Assembly (NCBI RefSeq): GCF_001025195.1
Contig: NZ_AP012325.1
Span: 1,302,001 to 1,366,000, forward strand
Source of the DNA: Bifidobacterium catenulatum DSM 16992 = JCM 1194 = LMG 11043
Lineage (GTDB): Bacteria; Actinomycetota; Actinomycetes; Actinomycetales; Bifidobacteriaceae
DNA: 64,000 nt
Direction: 5' to 3'
The position numbers and the translations under genes were made by a program. Shown piece after piece: positions 37,032 through 46,023 of this stretch. Each line of letters begins with the position of its first letter. Position 1 is the first letter of the stretch. The notes under the pieces were generated by a model, which did not search any database, was not told where the DNA came from, and worked only from the letters and a program-made list of their open reading frames with translations.

Positions 37032-37583
37032 TTACCGATTGTGTCTATTGTCGTATGCGCGGCAGATCAGGTATAAAATGTAGAAGATGGTCGGGATGCT
37101 GTATCCGCCCATGGAGACTATGAACAATATTCCATTCGTAAATGAGCCAGTCAGTAGCTCTATGATGGCGGTCCACAAGGTAAGCCTTGATGATATGAGC
37201 GTTATTGCCTCCGCTATGCTGACCAGTGTTGTTGCGTAGGTAAGTATAGCGGTGCCGGCGAGCCACAGAGGATTCCACAGAGTTCGGATTTTGCGCGTCA
37301 ACAGCAGGGCCGCGAAGGGGATGAGTATGCAACCGGGGATGGCGAGTATCACATACGCAAAATAGGTAAATAAACCAATAGCGGTATACAGCACGCATAT
37401 TGCAGCAAACACAATCGCGTATATCACGGCCGCTATCACTGGATTCCGCATGAGTGGGTTCTTCTGGTCCGGTGAGTTCTGCGCGAACGTCACCTGTACA
37501 TCCGGGTCGCGCCCGGCCGAATCGTGTTTGTCTGTGGCCATGCAGCCGCTGTTCTTGCTGTCATTCCCGTCGTTCCCTGCCAT
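37032..37583 (-). CDS. Island membrane protein, copy A of a tandem pair
   Basis: This 183-residue protein has a polar N-terminal tail of about 45 residues followed by four hydrophobic spans. Shared motifs with copy B are 'PFAALLLTRKI', 'LWLAGTAILTYATTLVS', and the ending 'GGYSIPTIFYI' with 'ICRAYDN'. The ATG at 37583 has AAGGGG upstream. I recognise no family. It lies downstream of copy B and of the ABC-3C operon on the same strand, so it could be co-transcribed and act as an accessory or immunity-like membrane component; that is speculation. Confidence 0.7.
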   Translation of the reverse strand: MAGNDGNDSKNSGCMATDKHDSAGRDPDVQVTFAQNSPDQKNPLMRNPVIAAVIYAIVFAAICVLYTAIGLFTYFAYVILAIPGCILIPFAALLLTRKIRTLWNPLWLAGTAILTYATTLVSIAEAITLISSRLTLWTAIIELLTGSFTNGILFIVSMGGYSIPTIFYILYLICRAYDNRHNR

Positions 37584-37670
37584 GATGCCCCTTGTATGTT
37601 TTCAATGTATCTGTTCCGCAATGTCTGTGCATGAATTTCGCCTTTACCGTTGCCCGGCGCCGGTTCTTTG

Positions 37671-38159
37671 TTACCGATTGCGGCTGTTGTGGTATGCGCG
37701 GCAGATCAAGCCAAGGATGTAGAAGATAGTCGGAATTGTATACCCGCCCATGAAAAGCTGGAACGATAGTATGTCTGCAAATGAGTTGGTCAGTATTTTT
37801 ACTATGCTAAACCATAGGGTGGCTTTGGGAGGTATGAGCATTAGCAAGGCTGCCATGCTTACTAGTGTCATCGCGTAGGTGAGCGCGGTGGTGCCGGCAA
37901 GCCACAAGAGATTCCATGAGGCGTTGATTTTTCGTGTCAGTAGCAGGGCTATGAAGGGAACGATTGCATAGCCGGGAAGTATTATCAGTAAAAATCCCCA
38001 ACAGGCGGATAAGATGCTGCTATACAGTGCGCATGTCATGGTAAACACGCCTGCATATATAATGGCTGCCGACACCGGGTGTGGTGCATGTGCGTTGTCC
38101 TGTTTCGGTAGTTCGAGTCCGGCTATACACTCGCTGTCGCTCTTACTGGGTTCTGGCAT
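37671..38159 (-). CDS. Island membrane protein, copy B of a tandem pair
   Basis: This 162-residue paralogue of the gene at 37032 shares the four-span layout and motifs ('PFIALLLTRKI', 'LWLAGTTALTYAMTLVS', 'GGYTIPTIFYI', 'ICRAYHN'). The start is the ATG at 38159, preceded by GGGAAG; a longer frame reading from 38234 would overlap the ATPase gene. The DNA between the two copies (37623-37664) repeats the last codons of the ABC-3C ATPase gene at 38203-38242. So the duplication unit took in the 3' end of that gene, and the pair arose in place by tandem duplication followed by divergence. Confidence 0.7.
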   Translation of the reverse strand: MPEPSKSDSECIAGLELPKQDNAHAPHPVSAAIIYAGVFTMTCALYSSILSACWGFLLIILPGYAIVPFIALLLTRKINASWNLLWLAGTTALTYAMTLVSMAALLMLIPPKATLWFSIVKILTNSFADILSFQLFMGGYTIPTIFYILGLICRAYHNSRNR

Positions 38160-38220
38160 GATGTTCTTCCCGTGTGAACAATCCGGCTGTTTTGTGATGT
38201 GTCTGTGCATGGCCTGATGT

Positions 38221-40068
38221 TTACCGTCGCCCAACGCCGGGCCTTTCCGCTACGTCGACCACGCCGTCCAGATATCCGTAACGCCCGTCAGTCTGGTCTT
38301 TGGTGAAGGTGATGACGTTGACGTTTCCGCTGAAATCCAGTTCGCCGATATGATCGGTGTTTTCCAATATGATGATCTGCTGGTTTGCCGCCTGCAGTTT
38401 AAGATGCTCGAACAGGCCGCTTCTTAGAGAACCGTTCGCTGTGTACGCGCCTTCGTCGAAGCCCAGCAACGGGGTATCGATGAGCAACCATCCTGGAGCA
38501 TGAACCGAACGGCGGTTCAAGTAATCATGGAATGCCAGCATCATAACCGTATTGAAGAATGCACAATATCCTTTTCCCTGCTCTTCAGCCTTGCTGTATC
38601 CGCCGATTTCGATGTCGAATGTTTCCCGGCTGAAACCGACGTTATCGGTGCCGGAAAAGCCGGAATCCTTGAGGATTCCGCGTATGGTGGCACCCATCGA
38701 ATAATAGAAATCCTCGTGGAACCATTCTCTTGGCCGATATTTCTTGTAATCGACCTTTTCCTCGTCGGCACCATCAAGAGTAGCTTGAAATCTTTTACGC
38801 AAAGCAGTCAGCTCGGCATATTCTGCACGAATTCTTTCTGACTGGGCAAGCCCATCAAGTCGTTGTCGTATTGTTCGGGCCTCCGGCTCAAGATTCCGGT
38901 GCAGCTGTTCCATATTGGACTGATGGGCGTTTTGCGCTTCGTCGATGCTCTGTGTCACTTGGATTCTTGCTTGGCGTAAGGATTCCTGATCCTTGGCCAC
39001 ACCATTACGAAGTTCGCGAATGCGGGACATTTCATTTTCCCGAGCACGAATGTCTTCTTCACTCGGTGGATCGATATGGACGGTGCTGTGGCAGAACTGA
39101 CAAACATCGGGATAAGGTTGTTCCCGGTTATGGCGCATTGCCTGCAACTGCAGATCAAGGCGTGCCAAATCGGAATCGTATTGCCCCAGTAGGGTTTCAC
39201 GCTGGGCGAGCAATACGTCCAGACGCTCGTTTTCCTGATGCAGTGCGCTGATGTGTTCAACGAGTTCCGCATCTTCATCAATGGTTTTTCGACGCTGTTG
39301 TTCCAATTGCTGTAACGTGTTGCGCAGTTTCTCAATATAACTATCGACGGTTTTGCCTTCGGTAGCCGCGTCCCGTTCAAGTTGCTCAAGCTGTTTGATG
39401 CGGGGCTCGATGATATCGAGTTGGCTGAAGATGAATCGTTCCACCGCTTGCCTGCGTGCATGGCGCTCGGCGGAACTTTCCTGTCTTGCCTCATCATTGA
39501 ATGTTTCATCTTGAGCGAGGACCAGCAAAGCGGACAGGTTCTGCGTCATCGTTGTGTTGCTGGTGGTTTTGGGCAATAGAATCGATGGTTCGGGGCGAAC
39601 GATCTGATCTTCGGGAACAAGCAGCAAATGTCGGATGGCATTCCAAGTAAAGGCCACGGTTCTGTAGGCCTCATTGACTGCGATTCTTCGTGCCTCATCA
39701 ACGTCCAGCATTGTTAGCAGTACCGAGTTGATTGGTCGTTTGTTTTTGCCTCTGCGTGCAACCGTATAATCTCCCGGTTCCACATCTGAGTCAGTCGAAG
39801 AGACCTGAATCGTTTGCGAAGCCAACGAGCGTTGTAATGTCACTTCTCCGTGTTCGGTACTGAAGGTGACGGATGCTCCTGCATATCCGGTGACATCCGT
39901 GAATGGTATGACGTTTCCGCCGCATACGAAGCTGATCGTTTTCGCAATCCCGGTTTTGCCGGTATTCGACGGGCCGATGATGCAATTCAATCCCTGCTGC
40001 AAATCAATGGTTGAGGCATTGCCATCGTTCCGAATCGCCTTGACTTGACGAATCCACATTTTCCCCAT
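38221..40068 (-). CDS. Rad50/SMC-like ATPase of an ABC three-component (ABC-3C) system
   Basis: This 615-residue ATPase has a split ABC head. Walker A 'GPSNTGKT' is at residues 32-39. A long charged, coiled-coil-prone middle carries 'CQFCHSTVHI' near 320, a CxxC zinc-hook-like apex as in Rad50. The C-terminal head has 'WLLIDTPLLGFDEG' near 526, a Walker B in which the usual Glu after Asp is Thr, as seen in several conflict-system ABC ATPases. It is the last gene of a three-gene operon. The ATG at 40068 is chosen because it follows the stop of the middle gene by six bases; a second ATG three codons on is possible. In ABC-3C systems such ATPases are thought to sense nucleic-acid or invader signals and license the partner proteins. 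Confidence 0.8.
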   Translation of the reverse strand: MGKMWIRQVKAIRNDGNASTIDLQQGLNCIIGPSNTGKTGIAKTISFVCGGNVIPFTDVTGYAGASVTFSTEHGEVTLQRSLASQTIQVSSTDSDVEPGDYTVARRGKNKRPINSVLLTMLDVDEARRIAVNEAYRTVAFTWNAIRHLLLVPEDQIVRPEPSILLPKTTSNTTMTQNLSALLVLAQDETFNDEARQESSAERHARRQAVERFIFSQLDIIEPRIKQLEQLERDAATEGKTVDSYIEKLRNTLQQLEQQRRKTIDEDAELVEHISALHQENERLDVLLAQRETLLGQYDSDLARLDLQLQAMRHNREQPYPDVCQFCHSTVHIDPPSEEDIRARENEMSRIRELRNGVAKDQESLRQARIQVTQSIDEAQNAHQSNMEQLHRNLEPEARTIRQRLDGLAQSERIRAEYAELTALRKRFQATLDGADEEKVDYKKYRPREWFHEDFYYSMGATIRGILKDSGFSGTDNVGFSRETFDIEIGGYSKAEEQGKGYCAFFNTVMMLAFHDYLNRRSVHAPGWLLIDTPLLGFDEGAYTANGSLRSGLFEHLKLQAANQQIIILENTDHIGELDFSGNVNVITFTKDQTDGRYGYLDGVVDVAERPGVGRR

Positions 40069-40073
40069 CTTGG

Positions 40074-40484
40074 TTACCGGCTTTCCAGTATTTGTTCTAT
40101 TATCGAATCGTAATTCAGCGTCGCCAATGTTTCGATGGCATGACGATAAGCCATGACATATTCTCCATGTAATTCGTTGGCGAATTGCATGCACGTCGGG
40201 CTTGCGGAATAACTGGATCCGGCATCTTCGGTGATGGCGAAGCCTATGATTACCAGCCTGTTCAGCCCTCTTCGTACACGTTTGCGCCTGGCATCATACT
40301 CTGCTGTGGCATAAGGGTTATCCCCGTGAAGGTTACTATTGCCAAAGCCCATGACCTTCATGTAAGTTGCGGCAAAATCCATGACCGTGATTTCATCCAA
40401 TGTTGCAGGGTGTGGCAATAAGGACAGGCATAGCGTAAGACGGGTTGCGGTTTCGCTCGGGGTGTTGAACAGGGAATCACTCAT
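40074..40484 (-). CDS. ABC-3C middle component-like small protein
   Basis: This 136-residue soluble protein lies between the CTD component and the ATPase, the position and size of the winged-helix 'middle component' of ABC three-component systems. Helical segments resembling a winged helix are visible ('ATLDEITVMDFAATYMKVMG', 'RRKRVRRGLNRLVIIGFAI'). Its ATG overlaps the end of the upstream gene by eight bases (ATGAGTGA), so translation is coupled. It has no catalytic motif. The assignment rests on operon context more than on sequence and is an inference. Confidence 0.6.
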   Translation of the reverse strand: MSDSLFNTPSETATRLTLCLSLLPHPATLDEITVMDFAATYMKVMGFGNSNLHGDNPYATAEYDARRKRVRRGLNRLVIIGFAITEDAGSSYSASPTCMQFANELHGEYVMAYRHAIETLATLNYDSIIEQILESR

Positions 40485-41523
40485 CGGCGCTCACCCATTC
40501 CAGTCGAGTGTCATTGACCAGCATGTGGCATATGCCTTTCTTCTCCGCGGCTTTGACGATGGTTGAAAAACGGGTGATGACGGAACCGGAAAGGGGAAGA
40601 ATCGCAGCTTGGTTCAAGGTTGCCAGCATTCTGGCCAGCCCATCGTCATATTCTTCGTTGCATACGTCGCAGACTCCATCGTAGAGGTCGTCTTTCATCG
40701 CATGGAACTCGGTTTCACCATCATCGATGACATCTCTCATGTTCCGCCGCAGTCCTTCTGCATTGTAAAAATACCCACGCTGCCGGTCATATTCCTTGCG
40801 CTGTCGGTCGGGCAAATCATCTCGGGACCGGATTTGCCTGTGCAAGTGTTCGGCGTAGGCCGATTCCATTTGTGCAAGATACGTTCTTTCCACATTGAAA
40901 TCCGGTGATTCTGGTGGGGATGGAGATTTCCGCCATGCCACGGCTGAACGACCAAGATGGAGCTTCCCTGATGAGATGTGTCCTTCGGCCAGCGGCAGAT
41001 CATCCAGCAATTCAAATTCCGGCTGAAATGCGGTGCCGTCCACCAGAAGATCACGATTGTCGGCATTCGCTTCCAAGATCTCGAACAGCCAAGTGCTCAC
41101 TGCGGATGGGAGTTTGTCAATTGACGGGGCTTTGATGTTCACCTGACCGAGACAACGCTGAAACTGCGATAGCGCGTCAATACCAATATCGTCAAACAGG
41201 CTTTCCACTCGGGCCTTATCCAGATGCTGAAAGAATTCAGAGGCCTTCCATTGCGGTAGTTTTCTGCATCCGTTGAAGAACTTCACCAAATCCGTTTGGT
41301 TGATACCCGCCCATACGCCTTCATTGATTGCCGTCTTCGCCTTTGAATAGTGCCTTTTGTTTACGTCTGATGTGTCTGTTGCGCTTGATTCAAGGATGAC
41401 ATCGAAGAAATCTTTCATGAACCCTTTTTTCTGTGTGCTGATTCCGCGGCTTTCCCCACTGACGTAGGGCCGAACGAATGTGCAGAACACTCCTAAAGCA
41501 TATGTGCCGTTGGGCTTATCCAT
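40477..41523 (-). CDS. ABC-3C C-terminal-domain (CTD) component
   Basis: This 348-residue soluble protein is the first gene of the operon, with AGGAGGAG before the ATG. The C-terminal 110 residues carry what I recognise as the conserved ABC-3C CTD style: 'YFYNAEGLRRNMRDV', then 'YDGVCDVCNEEYDDGLARML', and the hallmark end 'KKGICHMLVNDTRLEW'. The N-terminal 200 residues contain no nuclease, protease or membrane motif that I can name. In related systems this region is the effector, so it is the part most likely to hold something new. Gene order CTD, middle, ATPase with short overlaps matches described ABC-3C operons. Confidence 0.7.
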   Translation of the reverse strand: MDKPNGTYALGVFCTFVRPYVSGESRGISTQKKGFMKDFFDVILESSATDTSDVNKRHYSKAKTAINEGVWAGINQTDLVKFFNGCRKLPQWKASEFFQHLDKARVESLFDDIGIDALSQFQRCLGQVNIKAPSIDKLPSAVSTWLFEILEANADNRDLLVDGTAFQPEFELLDDLPLAEGHISSGKLHLGRSAVAWRKSPSPPESPDFNVERTYLAQMESAYAEHLHRQIRSRDDLPDRQRKEYDRQRGYFYNAEGLRRNMRDVIDDGETEFHAMKDDLYDGVCDVCNEEYDDGLARMLATLNQAAILPLSGSVITRFSTIVKAAEKKGICHMLVNDTRLEWVSADE

Positions 41524-41990
41524 CGTTCGTCTCCTCCTCGCCTTACGTCGTCTTATTTCGTCTTCGGTTCTGATAGGTCAATTTCCTACGATGAAAACAG
41601 ATGCGGATGAAGCCTTGTCATTACTGGAATTACGGCCAGTATACGACGAATCAGCCGCATTCGTTTCGGAACTCTGCCGAATGGCGAAAGGAGATGGACA
41701 TGTAAATCAGTTACGACCGTGAATTCTTATTGCTAAGGCTCGTATTCGGAAACGGCCGTTCGAATATCAGTGACTTATGTATGGCGTAATCGCTGTCTGC
41801 ATTTTTACTCCACGGCGAAGCTGGCTGTGGTTCACAATCCGTTTTGAGACCTGCTTATCGATATCGGGCGAGATGCCGTCTGTCAGTGTGCATATAACTG
41901 GCAGACACATCTCGCTTCATTGTTTTCAAGGCTGGTCTCATATTGCGTCAGCAGGTCTTGAGCAACTTTATATGAGCAAGGCCCAAGAAC
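41524..41990. other. Island spacer with a long imperfect stem-loop
   Basis: This stretch separates the divergent ABC-3C operon and sigma-like gene. It holds an imperfect inverted repeat at 41868-41886 and 41898-41915 (GCGAGATG..GTCTG.CAG arms, 11-base loop). A short open frame from about 41588 to 41722 ends next to a good ribosome site (GAAAGGAGATGGAC) that leads only to ATG-TAA, so a gene may have been lost here. I support no intact gene in it. Confidence 0.4.
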
Positions 41991-42581
41991 ATGAAGCTTG
42001 TTTTTAAGCATGAGGCCCCTATTGCGGGCAATGCATCCGTTACTGAAACATATGAACTTACCCAGGAGGAACTGCTTCCGATGATTAGACGCGATCGTGC
42101 GCTGCGTGCTGCGGCTGAACACCGCGACGAAGAAGAGCTGGAATTCCGTGCGCCGCAATGCATTTTGCAGGAACTCTGGAATGCCGAAGAGCGTGTGGCG
42201 CACTCCTGTCACCGTTCCGATCGCGTTGGTGGAAGCGCATGGTCGTATGAGGAAATAGCCGGCATCAACCGTGAACCGCAAGAGCATTCGTTATCTCCGG
42301 AAGAGCTGCTCATCGAATACGAGACGGCACAAGAACGGAAGCAAGCCGTTCGCCGGGTTCTTGAAGCTTTGCGGACGCTTCCCGATGGACAGCGGAAAGC
42401 TGTGGAAAATGTGTACTTCCGCAACCTATCCCAATCCGATGTAGCTCGCAGTAGTGGGATTTCACGTGCAGCCGTTTCCAAACAAATCAATGCTGCTATC
42501 AAGAAACTGCGGCGAGTCTGCGACGTATCTGTGAAAGTACGATCGCTTCAAGGTGACTCTGACTTGACTGCATCGAAATAA
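41991..42581 (+). CDS. Sigma-70 region-4-like regulator
   Basis: This 196-residue protein has a basic N-terminal part ('LTQEELLPMIRRDRALRAAA'), a motif 'WSYEEI' at its middle, and a C-terminal helix-turn-helix of sigma region 4 type: 'LRTLPDGQRKAVENVYF', 'LSQSDVARSSGISRAAVSKQ', 'IKKLRRV'. There is no region 2, so it is not a full sigma factor. Similar small sigma-like proteins occur in integrative elements and prophages. The ribosome site is weak. It is divergent from the ABC-3C operon and may control island genes, which is an inference. Confidence 0.65.
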   Translation: MKLVFKHEAPIAGNASVTETYELTQEELLPMIRRDRALRAAAEHRDEEELEFRAPQCILQELWNAEERVAHSCHRSDRVGGSAWSYEEIAGINREPQEHSLSPEELLIEYETAQERKQAVRRVLEALRTLPDGQRKAVENVYFRNLSQSDVARSSGISRAAVSKQINAAIKKLRRVCDVSVKVRSLQGDSDLTASK

Positions 42582-42596
42582 TCTGGAGGCAGGCAA

Positions 42597-42846
42597 CGTG
42601 GTATTCGTTTCAGCATTCTCCATACTCGGGAAATCGTTTCGGCGGATGCCGAAGCGTCACCCGAAAAAACAGACGATATGACAGCAAATAAGACAGTGGG
42701 CAGTGGGTCGTTGCCGTGGACGTATTGGCTATGGAGATGGAGACCTCGGTCCCTTTGTAAAAAGACCTGTTTTCAACTGGATTTGCGGACCGGAGGTGCG
42801 CATTCCAGCCACAGAGGCCATGGACGACATCGATTTTGGGGAATGA
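42597..42846 (+). pseudogene. Decayed small ORF after the sigma-like gene
   Basis: Three consecutive stretches read like protein but in three different frames: 'GIRFSILHTREIVSADAEA' (42600 onward), 'QWVVAVDVLAMEMETSVPL' (about 42710-42770) and 'VKRPVFNWICGPEVRIPATE' followed by 'AMDDIDFGE' and a TGA at 42844-42846. The second and third join cleanly if one base is restored. GGAGG precedes a GTG at 42598. It looks like a gene of about 80 codons broken by two frameshifts. I do not know the family. Confidence 0.4.
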
Positions 42847-42859
42847 CATCCGCTGTGTG

Positions 42860-42879
42860 AACCCCTGATATGGCGATGG
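42860..42879 (+). repeat. Right 20-bp direct repeat (candidate attR)
   Basis: AACCCCTGATATGGCGATGG. It matches 34363-34382 at 19 of 20 positions. Its last eight bases form part of the secA terminator stem. Confidence 0.7.
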
Positions 42880-42916
42880 CCCAGACAGTATGAAACACAC
42901 CGACGGGGCCATCGCC
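42872..42916 (-). terminator. secA terminator stem, overlapping the island boundary
   Basis: GGCGATGGCCC (42872-42882) pairs perfectly with GGGCCATCGCC (42906-42916), just beyond the secA stop codon. There is no T-run after the stem on the minus strand. The repeat at the island boundary supplies the distal arm, so insertion would preserve the hairpin. Confidence 0.7.
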
Positions 42917-42933
42917 TTGGCTTATGCGAAGCG

Positions 42934-45810
42934 TCACGCCTCATTCTGGCCGTGGCACATCTTGTACTTGCGACCGGAGCCACACGGGCACTGGGCGTTC
43001 TTGCCAGTTCCCGGGAAGGTACGGCCATCCGCCCATGGGGAGTGCAATTCCGCGCTCTTCGGACGCTTGTTGGCCGGAACTTTGCCTTCGGCGTGGCTGA
43101 TCGGCTGCATGCCAACGATGCCAGGTTCGTTCTTCTGCTCGTCGGCCAGTTCGTCGATGACGGTCTTTTCGGACTCATCATCGGTTTCCGGCTCGGCAGG
43201 AGCAATTTCGCCGGTAGGTTCGGTCTCGCCTTCCAGTCCCATCACCGCTTCAGCCGCGTTCACGGCCTCATCCTCGTCAGATTCGGTGTCGGTGTCTTCG
43301 GTAGTGGCGACACGATCGATATCGACATGGAATAGCAACTGGATGGTCTCCTCCTTGATCGCTTCGATCATGGAGTTGTACATCTGATAGCCCTCGCGCT
43401 GGTATTCGACCAACGGATCGCGCTGACCCATGCCACGCAGCCCGATGCCATCCTTGAGATAGTCCATCTCATACAGGTGTTCGCGCCACTTGCGGTCAAG
43501 AACCGCGAGCACGACACGACGTTCCAGCTGACGCAGACCCTCTTCACCAAGCTTGCCTTCGAAGTCGGCATACTGGTCCTTGGCGTCGGAAACGATAAGC
43601 TCCTGCAGGGCCACGACGGCCTTGTCTCCCTTGAGCTTGGAGACAGCATCCTTGGCTGCTTCTGAATCAACGGCAATCGGGTACACGGCGTTCAGAGCCT
43701 TGAACAAGCCTTCCCAATCCCAATCCTTCGGCTTGTCAGAGCCCTTGTTGGCACCCTTGATGTAGCTCAATACCGTCTCGTCGATGAACTTGAGGATATC
43801 CTCGTGGATGTCCTCGCCCTTCAGTACGGCCTGACGCTCGGCATAGATGACGGTACGCTGCTTGTTCATCACATCGTCGTACTTGAGCACGTTCTTACGG
43901 ATTTCGAAGTTGCGTGACTCCACAGCCTTCTGTGCGGTGCGTACGCCCTTGGAAACGCTCTTCGCCTCGATCGGCTCGCCTTCCGGCATACCCTTGGCCA
44001 TAACGCGGGCCACGAGCTGGGTGTTGAACAGACGCATCAGATCGTCTTCGAGCGACAGGTAGAAACGGGACTCGCCCGGATCGCCTTGACGTCCGGAACG
44101 TCCACGCAGCTGATTGTCGATACGGCGGGACTCGTGACGCTCGGTACCGAGCACGTACAGACCACCGAGCTCGACGACCTCTTCATGCTCGTCCTTGACC
44201 TGCTCCTTGATTTCGGCCAAGGTGCCCGGCCAACGCTTTTCGTACTCGTCCGGAGTGTCATCCGGAGAGTAGCCTTCGGACTTAAGCTTCGCATCGGCGA
44301 GGAATTCGACGTTGCCGCCGAGCATGATATCGGTACCACGGCCTGCCATGTTGGTAGCCACGGTGACGGCGCCCTTACGGCCTGCGACGGCCACGACGGC
44401 GGCTTCCTTGTCATGCTGCTTCGCGTTCAGCACCTGGTGGGGAATGTTGGCAACGTCAAGCAGGGAAGACACGATTTCGGAGGATTCCACGGAAGCGGTA
44501 CCCAGCAGCACCGGCTGGCCCTTCTTGTGACGCTTGGCAACATCGCGCACGATGGCGGCAAGCTTCTCCTTCTTGGTACGGAAGATCAGATCGTCCTTGT
44601 CTTCACGAATCATCGGCTTGTTGGTCGGAATCGGGAGCACACCCAGCTTGTAGGTGCCCATGAACTCCGCGGCCTCGGTTTCTGCGGTACCGGTCATGCC
44701 CGACAGCTTGTCATACATGCGGAAGTAGTTCTGCAAGGTGATGGTGGCAAAGGTCTGATTCTCAGCCTTGACTTCCACGTTTTCCTTGGCTTCGATTGCC
44801 TGGTGCAGACCTTCGTTGTAACGACGACCCGGCAGGATACGACCGGTGTGTTCATCGACGATGAGCACCTCGCCGCCGGTCACCACGTAGTCGCGGTCGC
44901 GCAGGAACAGTTCCTTGGCCTTGATGGCGTTGTTCAGGTAGCCGATCAGTGCAGTGTTGTTCGGCTCGTACAGGTTGTCGATGCCGAGATAATCCTCGAT
45001 CTTGTTGATGCCTGGATCGAGAATGCCGACAACCTTCTTCTTCTCATCGACCTCATAGTCCTCGTCACGGGTGAGCTTGAGCACCAAACGAGCGAACTGG
45101 CGGTACCAACGGGTCACGTCGCCTTCGGCCGGACCGGAGATGATCAACGGGGTACGAGCCTCGTCGATGAGGATGGAGTCGACCTCATCGACGATGGCGA
45201 AGTGGTGGCCGCGCTGTACCAGATCGGACTTCTCCCATGCCATATTGTCGCGCAGGTAGTCGAAACCGAACTCGTTATTAGTGCCATAGGTGATATCGGC
45301 GTTGTACTGCTTACGACGCTCCGGCGGCTTCTGGTTGGTGATGATGCAGCCGGTGCTCATGCCGAGGAAGCGGTAAACACGACCCATGAGTTCGGCCTGA
45401 TAGCTTGCCAGATAGTCGTTGACGGTGACGACGTGCACGCCCTGGCCATCGAGCGCGTTCAGGTATGCCGGCAGAGTCGCCACGAGGGTCTTGCCTTCAC
45501 CGGTCTTCATTTCGGCGATGTTGCCCCAGTGCAGCGCCGCGCCGCCCATGAGCTGCACGTCGAAGTGACGCAGGCCCAGCGTGCGCTTGGAGGCCTCGCG
45601 CACGGTGGCGAAGGCTTCCGGCATCAGCTTGTCGAGGGACTCGCCATTGTCGAGACGCTGCTTGAACTTGGCGGTCTGGCCCTTGAGCTCCTCGTCATTG
45701 AGCGCTGCAATCTCGTCTTCCAGCGCATTGGTTGCCTGAGCGACAAGCTCAAGCTTCTTGATCTGTCGGCCTTCGCCCATTCGCAGAGCTTTGTCAACGA
45801 TATCTACCAC
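42934..45810 (-). CDS. secA: Preprotein translocase ATPase SecA
   Basis: SecA is the motor that drives unfolded preproteins through SecYEG. All landmarks are present in this protein of about 958 residues: Walker A 'EMKTGEGKT', 'TVNDYLA', '[15 protein letters not shown]', '[18 protein letters not shown]', 'GTASVESSE', '[14 protein letters not shown]', '[20 protein letters not shown]', and a C-terminal zinc motif '[14 protein letters not shown]'. I start at the GTG at 45810, since AAAGGGAG lies five bases upstream; a GTG two codons earlier would sit on the ribosome site. An acidic linker precedes the zinc tail. The size matches the main SecA1 of actinobacteria. Confidence 0.95.
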   Translation of the reverse strand: MVDIVDKALRMGEGRQIKKLELVAQATNALEDEIAALNDEELKGQTAKFKQRLDNGESLDKLMPEAFATVREASKRTLGLRHFDVQLMGGAALHWGNIAEMKTGEGKTLVATLPAYLNALDGQGVHVVTVNDYLASYQAELMGRVYRFLGMSTGCIITNQKPPERRKQYNADITYGTNNEFGFDYLRDNMAWEKSDLVQRGHHFAIVDEVDSILIDEARTPLIISGPAEGDVTRWYRQFARLVLKLTRDEDYEVDEKKKVVGILDPGINKIEDYLGIDNLYEPNNTALIGYLNNAIKAKELFLRDRDYVVTGGEVLIVDEHTGRILPGRRYNEGLHQAIEAKENVEVKAENQTFATITLQNYFRMYDKLSGMTGTAETEAAEFMGTYKLGVLPIPTNKPMIREDKDDLIFRTKKEKLAAIVRDVAKRHKKGQPVLLGTASVESSEIVSSLLDVANIPHQVLNAKQHDKEAAVVAVAGRKGAVTVATNMAGRGTDIMLGGNVEFLADAKLKSEGYSPDDTPDEYEKRWPGTLAEIKEQVKDEHEEVVELGGLYVLGTERHESRRIDNQLRGRSGRQGDPGESRFYLSLEDDLMRLFNTQLVARVMAKGMPEGEPIEAKSVSKGVRTAQKAVESRNFEIRKNVLKYDDVMNKQRTVIYAERQAVLKGEDIHEDILKFIDETVLSYIKGANKGSDKPKDWDWEGLFKALNAVYPIAVDSEAAKDAVSKLKGDKAVVALQELIVSDAKDQYADFEGKLGEEGLRQLERRVVLAVLDRKWREHLYEMDYLKDGIGLRGMGQRDPLVEYQREGYQMYNSMIEAIKEETIQLLFHVDIDRVATTEDTDTESDEDEAVNAAEAVMGLEGETEPTGEIAPAEPETDDESEKTVIDELADEQKNEPGIVGMQPISHAEGKVPANKRPKSAELHSPWADGRTFPGTGKNAQCPCGSGRKYKMCHGQNEA

Positions 45811-45945
45811 AATCACTCCCTTTGTGTATGCGAGTTACCTCGTCCGAGATTAGTCGCTGTTTAACGATTTCTGAAAAACACCGTCCATTTTACGTAACTT
45901 TCAGCGTGTTGCGGCTTTCTACCATTCGGCATACCGTCTGCAGTC

Positions 45946-45980
45946 ATGAAAAAGAGGCCCGCACATACACTGTGCGGGCC
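45946..45980 (-). terminator. Terminator of hpf
   Basis: GGCCCGCACA pairs with TGTGCGGGCC around five bases. On the minus strand a CTCTTTTTC tract follows, just past the hpf stop. Confidence 0.85.
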
Positions 45981-46023
45981 CCATTCGGTCAGATTATCTC
46001 CCTATCCAACCACGTTGCATGTC

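Larger units (their letters stand above)
34363..42879. mobile_element. Putative genomic island bounded by 20-bp direct repeats
   Basis: A 20-bp sequence recurs 19/20 in the same orientation at both ends of an 8.5-kb block of accessory genes (hydrolase-like protein, duplicated membrane proteins, ABC-3C-like operon, sigma-like regulator, decayed ORF). The right copy forms part of the stem of the secA terminator. The likely empty site is therefore the MFS-remnant flank joined directly to the secA terminator. No integrase, transposase or conjugation gene is visible, so the element would depend on enzymes in trans or has lost them. The boundaries are seen; mobility is inferred. Confidence 0.55.

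Noticed and set aside
34363..42879. Prophage interpretation of the island
   Set aside because: Only a lysin-like protein is phage-like; no capsid, portal, terminase, tail or integrase gene is present.
42610..42912. 100-codon minus-strand frame at the island's right end
   Set aside because: It crosses the secA terminator and the direct repeat; the plus strand shows better coding-like peptides.
44086..45864. Long plus-strand open frame opposite secA (592 codons)
   Set aside because: Antisense shadow; secA motifs cover the whole stretch.
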